Part shown: positions 10,497 through 19,494 of the stretch, one piece after another
Layout of the letters: each line of letters opens with the position of its first letter
How positions within the stretch are numbered: the first letter of the stretch is position 1
NCBI GenBank assembly: GCA_023231475.1
Contig: JALJEE010002611.1
Coordinates: forward strand, 1-20,185
Reading direction: 5' to 3'
DNA: 20,185 nucleotides
From: Seison nebaliae
Taxonomy: Eukaryota; Rotifera; Pararotatoria; Seisonacea; Seisonidae
The notes under the pieces: model-generated
The model's input: the letters and a program-made list of their open reading frames with translations, nothing else
The model's database searches: none
Told to the model about the DNA's origin: nothing
Translations under genes and position numbers: made by a program

Positions 10497-11529
10497 TCAG
10501 ACACAGTGACGACGATGCATTTTTGAATGTGGTCGAATTTGTTTCATATCTTTCAATAACTCTCTATATCCTCTCTCCGCTTCATTTACAGTTGATATGA
10601 TAGGTAATTTCAACGTACTTTTTATTCTTTTCTTGTCAAATTCGTTGTTTCTGATTTCTTTCATTGTGAGAGAGAGGATAGTAAGATAATTTTCATTTCT
10701 TATTATTATCATTATTCCTTTCTCTCTTCATTTTTCAATCTTTTTATTTACAAAAAAGATTCTTTTTCTAATTAATATTATTGATTTCTTATTTTATTCA
10801 TGTTGTTATTAAATTTCAATACATTACACAACCCAATTCTCATAGTCTCTTCATTCTCTCTATCTCTCTCTCTCTCTTTCTTTCTTTTTTCTCACTCTCT
10901 TTTATTGAGAAAATCAAAACAGGTTGATCGATGTTATTTGATTGTTGATGAATTGTGCATGCATGTTGTTCCGTTCCATCATTTCGTAGACGATGAGATC
11001 AATATCCGATTCGTAACGATCCTCCACTCTCAAATAGAGTGTGCCCTCTAAACAACTGGAATGAGATTTGTAATTTGAAATAGAAAATTCACTTCTAAAT
11101 TCTTCTATCTTCACTTTAGTCTCCTGATATGCATCTCGAGCTCTACACAACAACTTAATTTTCAAATTCAGAAAGAAATAAACCTTTGTACTCCTTTGGA
11201 TTGTTCTACAAATTTCAAAAATATACGATATATATATAGATAAAAAGACAATAAATTATTAACTGATTACTTTAAGTCTTTTATCAATTTCAGTTTTGGT
11301 CTTTCCTCCAATTGCCATTCTAAATAATTTTCATTAGAACGATTTTTTTATTGGTACAAATAAAACATTTTTGAAGATTCTACTCGATCTTTTATCTGAT
11401 TTCGAAAATCGTTAGCGAAACAATCAGCGACTGAACGGAAATGTAAAATTTTCATAAATTTCTTAATAAAAAATGAATTTTACTTGAGATGAGGACGGAA
11501 ATTTGGAGAAATAAAATGATAAATTTCAT
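10497..11529 (-). CDS. Small secreted helical protein, possible mite group 5/21 allergen relative, multi-exon
   Basis: This gene appears only after splicing. On the minus strand I join 11529-11484, 11430-11367, 11319-11271, 11205-11184, 11142-11115 and 11055 onward. The five introns (53, 47, 65, 41, 59 nt) all start GT and end AG, and frame is kept throughout. The product starts with a clear signal peptide (MKFIILFLQISVLISIADCF), then a charged helical chain: NDFRNQIKDRVESS, NNPKEYKELEMHIRRLN, CLEGTLYLRVEDRYESDIDLI. Compared from memory with Blo t 5, the matches are DFRN, the KEL..I.REL region, and an ungapped 20-residue segment from EG to DLNIL. The 3' end is uncertain. It may stop at 10914-10916 (116 residues, AATAAA just after), or splice from 10921 to a last exon 10650-10497 (165 residues). 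That exon encodes NEAERGYRELLKDMKQI, which resembles the C-terminal helix of the same family. The gene is likely; the family is tentative. Confidence 0.5.
10855..10890. repeat. CT-rich tract
   Basis: Polypyrimidine run on the plus strand (purine on the minus strand), just beyond the possible stop of the secreted-protein gene and inside the intron of its longer model. Confidence 0.8.
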
Positions 11530-11716
11530 TTTTAAAATTAAAAGAAATCGGATAAAGTTAAATTGGAATAAATAATATTCATTTTATTTCACTTTTCGAG
11601 AGGGAGAAATTTTAATTTGACAATTCATCTAATTGGAAATTCTTCGAATTAGGAATAAGAATAAGAATAATTCAAATATTTTGGCTTCGTCGTTCATTCC
11701 ACAAAGATTACGTGTG
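11530..11716. promoter_or_regulatory. Compact divergent promoter region
   Basis: Only 187 bp separates the start codons of the minus-strand secreted-protein gene and the plus-strand OST3 gene, so both promoters and leaders must fit here or overlap upstream exons. The DNA is AT-rich and I identify no specific motif. Confidence 0.4.
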
Positions 11717-13030
11717 ATGAAGTTTATTGTAGTTGTGATAGTCTCGCTCTTCTCGTTGATAAGAGGGAATAATAATGATTTAGGGAAAAGATATCGCGAA
11801 TTACAATATCTGCAGGAACAGAATGATGTCATTCGTTTGGACTCATCAAAATTCAATAGATTTGTGAAAACTAATCCAAAAAATTATTCGCTTGTCGTCA
11901 TGTTCACCGCAATGAAACCAATGCGACAATGTAAGATTTGCGCGTTCCATTTCTTATTTATTATGTCAAATTTTAATTCTCTTTTGAAGTGGCGCTTATG
12001 AAGAATATAAAATCGCTGCACATTCATATCGCAAATCGGATGTTTTCAATACGAAAATCTTTTTCACTCTCGTCGATTTCGATGAGGCGGATGATATCTT
12101 TCAATTAGTTTTATTTTTCTTTTAAATTCAATAAATTTTTAATGGAATTATTTAGATGAATATGAATACGGCACCATCCATCTATCTCATCAACAAAAGT
12201 ATTCGAGTGAAGAAAGATCAGAAATTTGATATTCGTCGATTAAGTGGTCAAGCACTTCTTTTGTGGTTGAAAGATGTGGCAGATATTAAAGTTCAATTTC
12301 TTCTAATTCTCTTCAATTTCAATCTTAAATTTTTTTAATTTTAAATTCAAATTCCTCAATTTTTGATTTTAATCAATTTTAAATTTTAAATAATTTCTTT
12401 AATTTTAATTATAAACTTCAGATTCCATTGGTGCAACCGATTAATTATTTTTTCATAATTCTAATGGGAACGGCAGCGGTCGTTGTAGCGTCAGCAATTT
12501 ATGTCAAAAGAGAATCATTCAGTGCAGCATGTGATCGTCGTGTTTGTGCTATGATGGCTGTCGTTAGTTCTACTTCTCATATAATATCTTTCATTTTTTT
12601 GATTGTAGATGTTTATTCTAATATTTATTTCGGGCCAAATGTGGAATCAGATTCGTGGAGCTCGTTTGTTCGAAGGGAGACCAAATGGTGAAACATCATT
12701 TATTGCCGGTTCCAGTAGCAATCAATATATAGTGGAGACATATATCGTAATGGGTATTTGTTAGGTATTAGGTATTAGGTATTAGTTTAATGTTAAATCA
12801 ATTTGTAGATGGTATGTGTGTTCTCGGAATGATAATGTGTACGAAATTCGATTTATCACAATCGGAAGAATTAAACAAAAGTTTTTTATAATCAATTTTC
12901 TTCCTCATTCCTTCTCTTTTTAGTTAGCGCTACTTGTGGATTCGCCATGTTTATCTTATCATTCTCATTCATCTTATCGATATTTCGAGGGAAATATCAA
13001 GGATATCCATATTCATTTATCTTCCGTTAA
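11717..13030 (+). CDS. Oligosaccharyltransferase OST3/OST6-type subunit (TUSC3/MAGT1), seven exons
   Basis: Exons 11717-11943, 11990-12107, 12156-12290, 12422-12562, 12609-12759, 12809-12880 and 12924-13030 join without a stop into 316 residues (human paralogs are about 335-348). Introns are 43-49 nt, except the third at 131 nt. The protein has a signal peptide ([17 protein letters not shown]), then a lumenal thioredoxin-like domain with the redox motif C72-K-I-C75 after [16 protein letters not shown], then [20 protein letters not shown]. Four membrane segments follow (about 166-187, 202-216, 249-267, 283-301), with [10 protein letters not shown] after the second and the conserved end [12 protein letters not shown]. 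In the STT3B complex this subunit forms mixed disulfides with nascent chains so that cysteine-near sequons are glycosylated; a magnesium transport role is also claimed for the family. Each splice site was chosen by alignment to human TUSC3 from memory. A stronger-looking donor (GTAAGA, 11931) inside the CxxC codons would break the frame. Confidence 0.93.
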
Positions 13031-13212
13031 AACCACCAGATTGAATGGAAATTCAAAAAATTTTAATAAAATTTCTATTAACAAAATTCTCTTGATGACA
13101 TTGATGTTTTTGATGACTGATTTCTTTTCTTTTTCTATTCCTTAGAATTCTTCTTCTCCTTCATTTTTAGTTGTCTTTTTTCTTTCATTCAAAATAAATT
13201 TCAAATTTTCAG

Positions 13213-14209
13213 ACATCCTTTTCTTTATCGGAAGATGAGTATGAGAAAAAGAATCACTTCCACTATTATATCGAACGATCGTATCAGTTGTCTGATAGGA
13301 GAAATCGAGAAAGGAAATTTTCGGTTAAATCGATGGTTGACGAAAAGTGTCGATTATCATAGTTTGATGTGTCGAGAGCGATTGAATATCATTCCTCCGA
13401 GTAAAATAGTTGGTGGTGTTTCCCTCTCCAAATCATTGGTTCCTGTAGAAGAATATTTGTATAAACAAGTTTCTTTTGTCCATTTCCCAAAAATTTGACG
13501 AATATATGACGATGAATTAGATGAAATTTTTATCGAGAAATTTCATTCGAGAAAATCACGATGTTCATTTAGTTAACGAGACGAATTATCATCAGAAATT
13601 TTATGAAATGAAACACAACGAATTATATTCATACGCCATTCAACGTTCATCGAAAAAGATGACGAATTATTTATCTTCTAATATCAATCATATTCAAATT
13701 AATAAATATATATCGATGGTTCCATCTAAATTCTATTAATAAAATTCAAAATTAATTTCACTTTTCAGATATGTTGGCTACAGAGATTGCGTATGTCTTA
13801 TTCTCATCAAACGACGAAATTCCATTCGATACAATTGAGAAATGTTCTTAAAGAATTCGGTTTCGTCGTCGATGGAGAAATCATTTCACCAATTCAAACA
13901 TTTCTCTCAATTCTCGAAAATGAAGAATGGAAAGATGATTTGGAGAAGAATAATCTCACATTCAATTTTACTCCTTCATTCCTTTCGTTTTATGAGGATG
14001 GAAATCGATCATATCCTTTACATTCTCTCGCTCATATCAGAAATCAATCATTGAAATTTAATGCGCTCTCACCATCAATGGCACATCGACATCTTATGTT
14101 GCCATTTTTTCAACTCATTCATTATTTAATTCTTCCTCAAATTGAAACGAAAGAGAATTTCTCATTTGATCCTTTCGTCTCTTCTGATACTTTCGGTGGA
14201 AATAAATAA
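13213..14209 (+). CDS. Unresolved coding region: short-intron gene or decaying gene
   Basis: I do not recognise this gene. Codon-like pattern (purine-first codons) is clear in pieces: about 13213-13358, 13521-13718 and 13769-14209. One stop-free path joins 13448-13477, 13521-13718 and 13769-14209 through introns of 43 nt (13478-13520) and 50 nt (13719-13768), and ends at TAA 14207-14209. Upstream joins are ambiguous. Around 13769-13850 two frames both look coding: the chosen path, and another reading MLATEIAYVLFSSNDEIPFDTIEK that stops at 13849. That conflict could mean a decayed gene, a sequence error or a wrong splice choice. By eye, some pieces in the second half (VPS..MLATEIAYVLF, HIRNQSL..SPSM) recall the C-terminal part of glycerol-3-phosphate/DHAP acyltransferases. 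No PlsC catalytic motif (HxxxxD, EGTRS) is present, so I do not rely on it. It starts about 180 bp after OST3. Confidence 0.35.
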
Positions 14210-14578
14210 TATTTGTATATCAAAAAATATTTATAATATTCATATTCTTCATGACCATTTTATTAGAAATGTTTAGAAAAAGAAATTTAAAAGAAATTTA
14301 AAAGAAAAACTTGGAAAAATAATAAATGAAATAAAAAATAAGAAAATTTATTATTATAATGGATATAAATAAAATAATTAGTCATTCAAATTCTTTAATA
14401 GATGAAGCTAAATTTTAACTATTTTCTATTTACCTTTCACATTTTTCTGTTCCAATGAATTTTATGTGAATGATTAATCAATGATAAGTCCATTCTCAAC
14501 ATTTATTTATTGAGTCAACATAAATTTCCTAATAAATTTTATTTGAACTTAATTTAAAAGAAAAGTAATCGATGCAAA
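14210..14578. other. AT-rich spacer before ALIX
   Basis: Very AT-rich DNA holding the 3' flank of the unresolved region (AATAAA-like runs near 14320-14345) and the ALIX promoter and leader. No gene is visible. Confidence 0.5.
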
Positions 14579-17022
14579 ATGAGTTTCCTGATGATTCCAT
14601 ATAAGCGTTCGAACGAACAGACATTTACGAAGAAAGTTGGCAATTATTTTAAGGACACGGTCCAATGTTCATATGAGAGTGAACTGAAGAAGTTGGATCA
14701 ATTGAGACATGAAGCACTCTTCACATCCAGTGGCGATGAGAAGTCGAAACGTTTAGAACAATATTTGGATCAGATTGCTCTACTGAGGAAAAAAGTTCCA
14801 TTTTCCGAGATTGATGTTAATGTTCAATTTCGATGGTCTGACGCATTTGATAAAGGATCGGCAATTCTTTCTGGATTGAGAATGTTCAGTGGCCAAATAG
14901 ATTTGGAAGAATTGTCAGTTCTCTTTAATTTGGTGAGTTCACTCTCTGAATTGGCAGCACGTCAAAATTTGGATTCAGATAGTCAAATGAAAACGGCTGC
15001 CATTTCCCTCCAACGATGTATTGGAATTGTCGATTATATTATGACACATATTCATGTGGTTTTGGGCAGTCAGAAATCCATCGATTTTTCAGATGAAGGT
15101 TTAAATTTAATAAAGCAGATATTGTCAGCACAAACACAAGAAATATTTTATGTGAAAGCAAATTTAAAGAAGAATGCTGCGATAACAAGTAAAATCGCTG
15201 CGGAATGTGGAAATCTTTATCAGGAAGCATATCTCTCTTGTCAATTGAAAGGAATTCGAGATTTCTTACCAAGTCATTGGTCGCAACATTTGGAGAATCG
15301 AGCGAATTATTTCAATGGATTGAGTCGTTATTATGCAGCGGAACAATGTCTATCAGATAAGCATATTGGTGAACAGATCGCTCAATTAGAAGAATCATTA
15401 AAATTTATGAAAATGGCTGGTCATCCGAAAAAAGGAATAAGTGAAGCACAAAATAAATTGTCGATAATCGATGGTGCATTAGCTCAAGCGAAGAAAGATA
15501 ATAAATTCGTTTATAATGATCGTATTCCAAATTCGGTAGATCAGATTAATAAAGTGAGTTTAGTTCAACCAATTCAATTGAAATATCCCATCGATCCAAC
15601 ATATCAAGATTTATTTGGTGATGTCACTTCTATCGCTCTCCAACAATCGTTTGGACGATTCAATACGAAAAAGAAAGATGTCCTCCAAGTCAACAAACAG
15701 AAACTGATTGATGGAACGAATATTTTGGAGGAAGTATTGGCCAATTTCAATCTGCCGATGGCTATCGAAACGGTTTTTAATCAAACTTCCTCCACATCTA
15801 CTGCGGCAAATATTCCACAATCGATTCGTGAAAAATCGGCGGGAATCAAAGCAGCTGGTGGCATAGCACATGTGGAAGAACGCATGATGCAATTGCCGAC
15901 GGCACAAAAGCGTAATCGCGATATACTTAATGTGTGTTTTCAAGAGATTGAGAAAGAGGAAAAAGAAGATGAAAATAATCGGAAATTGTATGGTGATCGT
16001 TGGAATCGAACACCATCACAAATATTGAATGGTACATTCAAATCTGAATTGAATAATTATAAAGGATTATTAGAAGCAGCAGGAGCAGCAGATGAATTGA
16101 TCAATAAAAAATATTTGGAAAATTCAGCAAATATTCGAATCTTGGAAGGCGGTGATGATGTCATCGCTTCTCAATTGCCAATTAAAGGAAATGATGGTGT
16201 CAATTTGTCTACTCTATCTAAACATCCAGCTACGCTTCAACTCAAATCAGTTTTGGATAAAATCGAAACATTGAAAGCTGAACGATCTGTCACTTTATCT
16301 GAACTGGAATCCTTATTATCGAAGAATTGTGATATGGACATATTAAACGGAAAATTATCATCAGCAATCGATGAACAACAACAACAGCGAATTATTGATG
16401 AAGAAGTCGATCAATTTATCGGTCCAATACTCCAACAAGTCAAAGAGAATGTAGAACAACAAGCAAAATTTGTGAATGAATTAACAGGAGCGAATGAGGC
16501 ATTTGTTCAAATTCAGAAAGAATTACAACCCAATTCTCCCATTGGTACACCAACCGACAATTGGACAGCTATGGCTAATAGTGCTAATGTCTTCAATGAA
16601 TTAATGAGTCATTTAAACGAAGGAACGAAAGTTTTCATTTCTTTGTAATTTATCCATCATTTTTTATTCTCATTTAGTTCTATACAGATATGACGGATAT
16701 TTTATTGAAATGTCAAACAAAAGTTTTAGATTTCGTTTTTGCACGTCGCACCGAAAAAGAGGATTTGGAGAAACAAGTTCAAAATTCTTTCGGAAATCCA
16801 ACTCAACCGACTGGACCACAACGAACGGCACCACCTCCTCCTACTAATCAACCGCCTTACGGCCAACAACAACAACAACAACAGTATCCACAACAATATC
16901 CACAACAACCAGGAAATCCTTATTATCCGAATAGTGGTCAATATCCTCCGTATAATCCAGGTACAGCTTATCCACAACAAGGTTTCGGCGTTCCACCATC
17001 AAACAATTATCGCCCGAGATAA
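14579..17022 (+). CDS. PDCD6IP: ALIX / programmed cell death 6-interacting protein, two exons
   Basis: Exons 14579-16630 and 16678-17022 are split by a 47-nt intron (GTTTTC...ATTTAG), giving 798 residues; human ALIX has 868. ALIX bridges ESCRT-I and ESCRT-III in membrane scission (multivesicular bodies, cytokinesis, repair). The BRO1 domain (about 1-375) is clear: FRWSDAFDKGSA, AARQNLDSD, AQTQEIFYVKA and AKKDNKFVYNDRIP match the human order. The coiled V domain follows (about 380-715) with NLPMAIE, RWNRTPS and, across the splice, NEGTKFYTDMTDILL, FVFARRTEKEDL. Without splicing, the frame stops four codons past the join and loses the end of the V domain. The Pro/Gln/Tyr-rich tail (about 723-798) is short, roughly half the human one, with a seven-Gln run and YPQQYPQQ repeats. 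No P(S/T)AP motif for TSG101 binding is visible; NQPPYG and QYPPYNPG may stand for the PPYP-type ALG-2 site. Confidence 0.95.
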
Positions 17023-17301
17023 AAGAAATTCATCGAATAATTTTCCGGATTCATTTCATAACTTTCCTTTTATTTGATCTAACAATTCTATATTATTTGT
17101 ATTAGAAATATTTTATTATAAATTCTATCCAGCTTCCTTTATACACGTCCCATCAAAATTATTATTATTAAAATTAAAATTTTTCATAATTCTCCTAATA
17201 AGATAATTGAATAATAAGATTAAATACTAAATCTAATAATAATCATTTCCAATTGACTTCAATTTCTATTTAACTTCATTTTTACAATTCTCTTTCTCAA
17301 A

Positions 17302-17517
17302 ATGTTAGTGCTAATCGTCTTATTCATCATAATGACAGTACTTGCCGTTCTGCTGGCGATGAATCTATATCGACATACTCGAGCTGTTAGAGATATGGAT
17401 TTTGATGAAGAATCTTTAATAGAATCTTCCATTGAGAAGAAAAAGAAAATTGGAGATTTAATTGAATTAGACACATTCACGATAACATCACACTCAGATA
17501 TTAGGAACGAAAATTAA
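17302..17517 (+). CDS. Small single-pass membrane protein (71 residues), unrecognised
   Basis: A complete short frame starts with a strongly hydrophobic segment (MLVLIVLFIIMTVLAVLLAM, about 1-21). It continues with a basic patch (NLYRHTRAVR) and a charged tail with acidic (DMDFDEES) and basic (EKKKK) clusters. This is the look of a signal-anchor or single-pass protein with a cytosolic tail. Codon pattern (purine-first) is coding-like and base use matches the neighbours. It sits 280 bp after ALIX and 200 bp before the Ig-domain gene, all on the plus strand. I cannot name a family. It could also be an exon of a larger transcript, but its own ATG and stop make a free-standing gene the simpler view. 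Confidence 0.5.
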   Translation: MLVLIVLFIIMTVLAVLLAMNLYRHTRAVRDMDFDEESLIESSIEKKKKIGDLIELDTFTITSHSDIRNEN

Positions 17518-17718
17518 GAAGAAATATTTCATGGAATATTTAAAAAATTGGTGAAATTTGTGGAAAAAGAAAATTTGATTTTTATGTAAATTATCGATAA
17601 GTTACAATAACTCGTTAGAAGAAATAATGAGAGGACAATCGTTTGATTAAGTTATAGAAAGATTTTGAATTATCTTCAATCATTTATTGGAGTGAAGCGC
17701 AATATTCGATTGCTTATC

Positions 17719-18836
17719 ATGTTTCATTATTGTACTTCATTCTTCTTCACAATAATTGTCAATACAATTTTAATACAACAATCATATTCTTCGTCTGCGG
17801 CATTGGCCGATGTTGAGAAGATTATATTCGGCACAAAAGTCATAAGAAGTTTCGTTGAAAATAATTGAATATGACTGAATAAATAAAGTTTGTTAGATCA
17901 TATTAATCCGCATCTGGGAAATTTCGTCAACTTCCCATTTGTCGCTCTCAAAGGATATACTTTCTCTTATCTACCATGTTCTCTACTACTGCCCTCACAT
18001 TTGTATGAAACGAAATTTTTCAGAGATAATATTTTCTTCCAAGTGCGATGGAGTAAAGACAACGAAATCTTCTTGGAATTCGAAGTGAATTTCCATTCAT
18101 TCATAAAGAAAGCGACATTCAAACGGAAACAAAATAACCTTTATGGTTATTTTCTCCATCATTTTCAAAGAGGTTCTCTTATTCTCCGATAGGAATTTCT
18201 CAAAAATTATCATTAAGGAAATTTCGGGATTTCGATAATAAATGTCGATGAGAATTCAGTTGGGAAATATAAATGTGAAATTTTTCGAGAAAATCATGGA
18301 AATTTTTCTACTGGAAATATACCATTAATGGCATATCACCATATTGTACATGTTATCGGTTGGAATAATAACATTTCCTTTGAATTATCTGAATTATTTA
18401 GAGAAAAATGAATGCTCTGAAAAACTTTGTGAGAATTATCCGACAAGAAGGTGGTGCGATCGGTTTGTTCGTCCAACTGGATCATGTTGTACACGTTGTC
18501 AAGGTTTCTTTTCGTCATAAAATATTAATTACATCTTCAAATTGAAGAGGAGTTCTTCGATAATCATCAAATCGAAGTTGTAAATGAGAAAGTTCAATTT
18601 ATTATGAATAAAAAGAATCAAATGAAGAATGAAGGTTAGTTAGATCATAGAACTGGTGATCATTTGTATTTTGAAATTATTATATAGTGAAAACGAGAGA
18701 TGAGGTTTCATCGAAAACAAAAAATCTTGATATATTGATCATTGTTGATGTGGTGTTAATGGCGATAATTGGTGGACTGCTATATCTTTACAATCATCAA
18801 ATTAAAACTTTATTACGAAGAGCTAAAAACTATTAA
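17719..18836 (+). CDS. Immunoglobulin-domain type I membrane protein, six exons, family unrecognised
   Basis: Six exons (17719-17848, 17897-18172, 18218-18358, 18402-18503, 18548-18634, 18688-18836) join in frame through introns of 48, 45, 43, 44 and 53 nt, all GT...AG, giving 294 residues. Order of parts: signal peptide about 1-28; one Ig-like domain about 50-180, with Cys71 (FSYLPC), Trp95 (FQVRWSK) and the F-strand signature NVDENSVGKYKC (Cys155); a Cys-rich stretch 187-215 (ECSEKLC, RRWC, GSCCTRC; six Cys); a charged stalk; a membrane segment about 260-280 (ILIIVDVVLMAIIGGLLYLY); and a 14-residue basic tail. NFST at 164 is a possible glycosylation site. Read unspliced, every segment hits a stop within 40-100 codons, so the gene is easily missed. 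A single Ig with membrane anchor fits adhesion, receptor or gamete-surface proteins; I cannot choose. The gene model is much surer than the function. Confidence 0.72.
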
Positions 18837-18999
18837 CTAGAATATTTAGAATAAAAAGATTCAAATAATATTTGGAAAAGAAAAGTCGAGATAAAGTTTT
18901 CATCCATGAAAAACTTATCTGAATTTTAATAACCGAACAAATTTTTTTTCTTTTTTTTTAATTGAAATTCCCGTCGAGATAAATATGAAATTTTTGATC

Positions 19000-19116
19000 G
19001 ATCTCCTCTACGGTCAGTGGTAGGAGATCTCTACGTTGCGTGAGACGTGTGTCCCATCGTTTTGGCGTTGGGAACGTCTATAGACCACTGCGCTAAGCAT
19101 GCCCTGGTGTTTTTTA
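19000..19116 (+). ncRNA. Structured RNA element, possible Pol III transcript or tRNA-derived repeat
   Basis: The segment stands out from its AT-rich surroundings by base composition and by nested inverted repeats. Hairpin 1 pairs 19000-19011 with 19020-19029 (GATCTCC..TAC / GTAGGAGATC). Hairpin 2 pairs AGACGT (19043-19048) with ACGTCT (19074-19079) and inside it CCCAtCG (19053-19059) with CGtTGGG (19066-19072). A long-range pair CAGTGGT (19015-19021) / ACCACTG (19084-19090) competes with hairpin 1. A run of six T follows (about 19110-19116), as at Pol III ends. An A-box-like word occurs on each strand (GGTCAGTGG plus; TTAGCGCAGTGG minus, 19086-19097), but I find no B-box, so it is not a normal tRNA. 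On the minus strand an A-rich stretch follows near 18945-18960, which would also fit a tRNA-derived SINE. It lies 34 bp before the tRNA-Asn cluster. Confidence 0.4.
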
Positions 19117-19149
19117 AAATAAATTTAACAGTTTTCATGTAATAAACAT

Positions 19150-19155
19150 GTCTCT

Positions 19156-19216
<61 letters not shown>

Positions 19217-19223
19217 AGGGACG
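19150..19223 (+). tRNA. tRNA-Asn (anticodon GUU), copy 1
   Basis: A 74-nt cloverleaf: acceptor GTCTCTG/CAGGGAC with one T-G pair, G discriminator, A-box TGGCGCAATCGGTTAGCGCG, anticodon arm TTCGGCTGTTAACCGAA with loop anticodon GTT, and T-arm GGTGGTTCAAGCCCACC with a B-box. There is no intron. TTTT follows within 15 nt as a Pol III stop. Confidence 0.97.
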
Positions 19224-19420
19224 TTCACCTTTTCATTTGTTCCTTTTTAAATTTTATTCAGTTTTCATTTTCATAAGATTTATGTTTCGGAAGATGTATC
19301 CGAGAACTTTCGGGTATCCTATGATTTCTGATTAGTCATATTTCCATTGGGAAAGATTTTTTTGAATCGGAATAAAGGCAAAGTGAAAAGCTGAAAAACT
19401 ATTTTTTGACTTGAAACCAT

Positions 19421-19426
19421 GTCTCT

Positions 19427-19487
<61 letters not shown>

Positions 19488-19494
19488 AGGGACG
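19421..19494 (+). tRNA. tRNA-Asn (anticodon GUU), copy 2
   Basis: The 74 bases are identical to copy 1, including the uncommon-looking wobble in the acceptor stem. CAT precedes it as in the other copies, and TTTTT follows within about 12 nt. Confidence 0.97.

Noticed and set aside
12760-12786. Repeats of TTAGGTA, recalling the arthropod telomere unit TTAGG
   Set aside because: Only about three 7-nt units, and they lie wholly inside a 49-nt OST3 intron; the unit length is wrong for a telomere. Chance slippage is enough.
14186-14209. TFGGNK at the end of the unresolved frame, identical to a motif in the DHAP acyltransferase catalytic domain
   Set aside because: It is at the extreme C-terminus, after the part that resembles the C-terminal domain, so order is wrong. 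Six residues are too few to weigh.
19000-19116. Reading the structured element as a normal tRNA or as a U-snRNA with AATTTTTGA as Sm site
   Set aside because: No B-box/T-arm and no closing acceptor stem for a tRNA. The Sm-like word lies at the 5' side instead of between 3' hairpins, and no known U-RNA sequence block is present.
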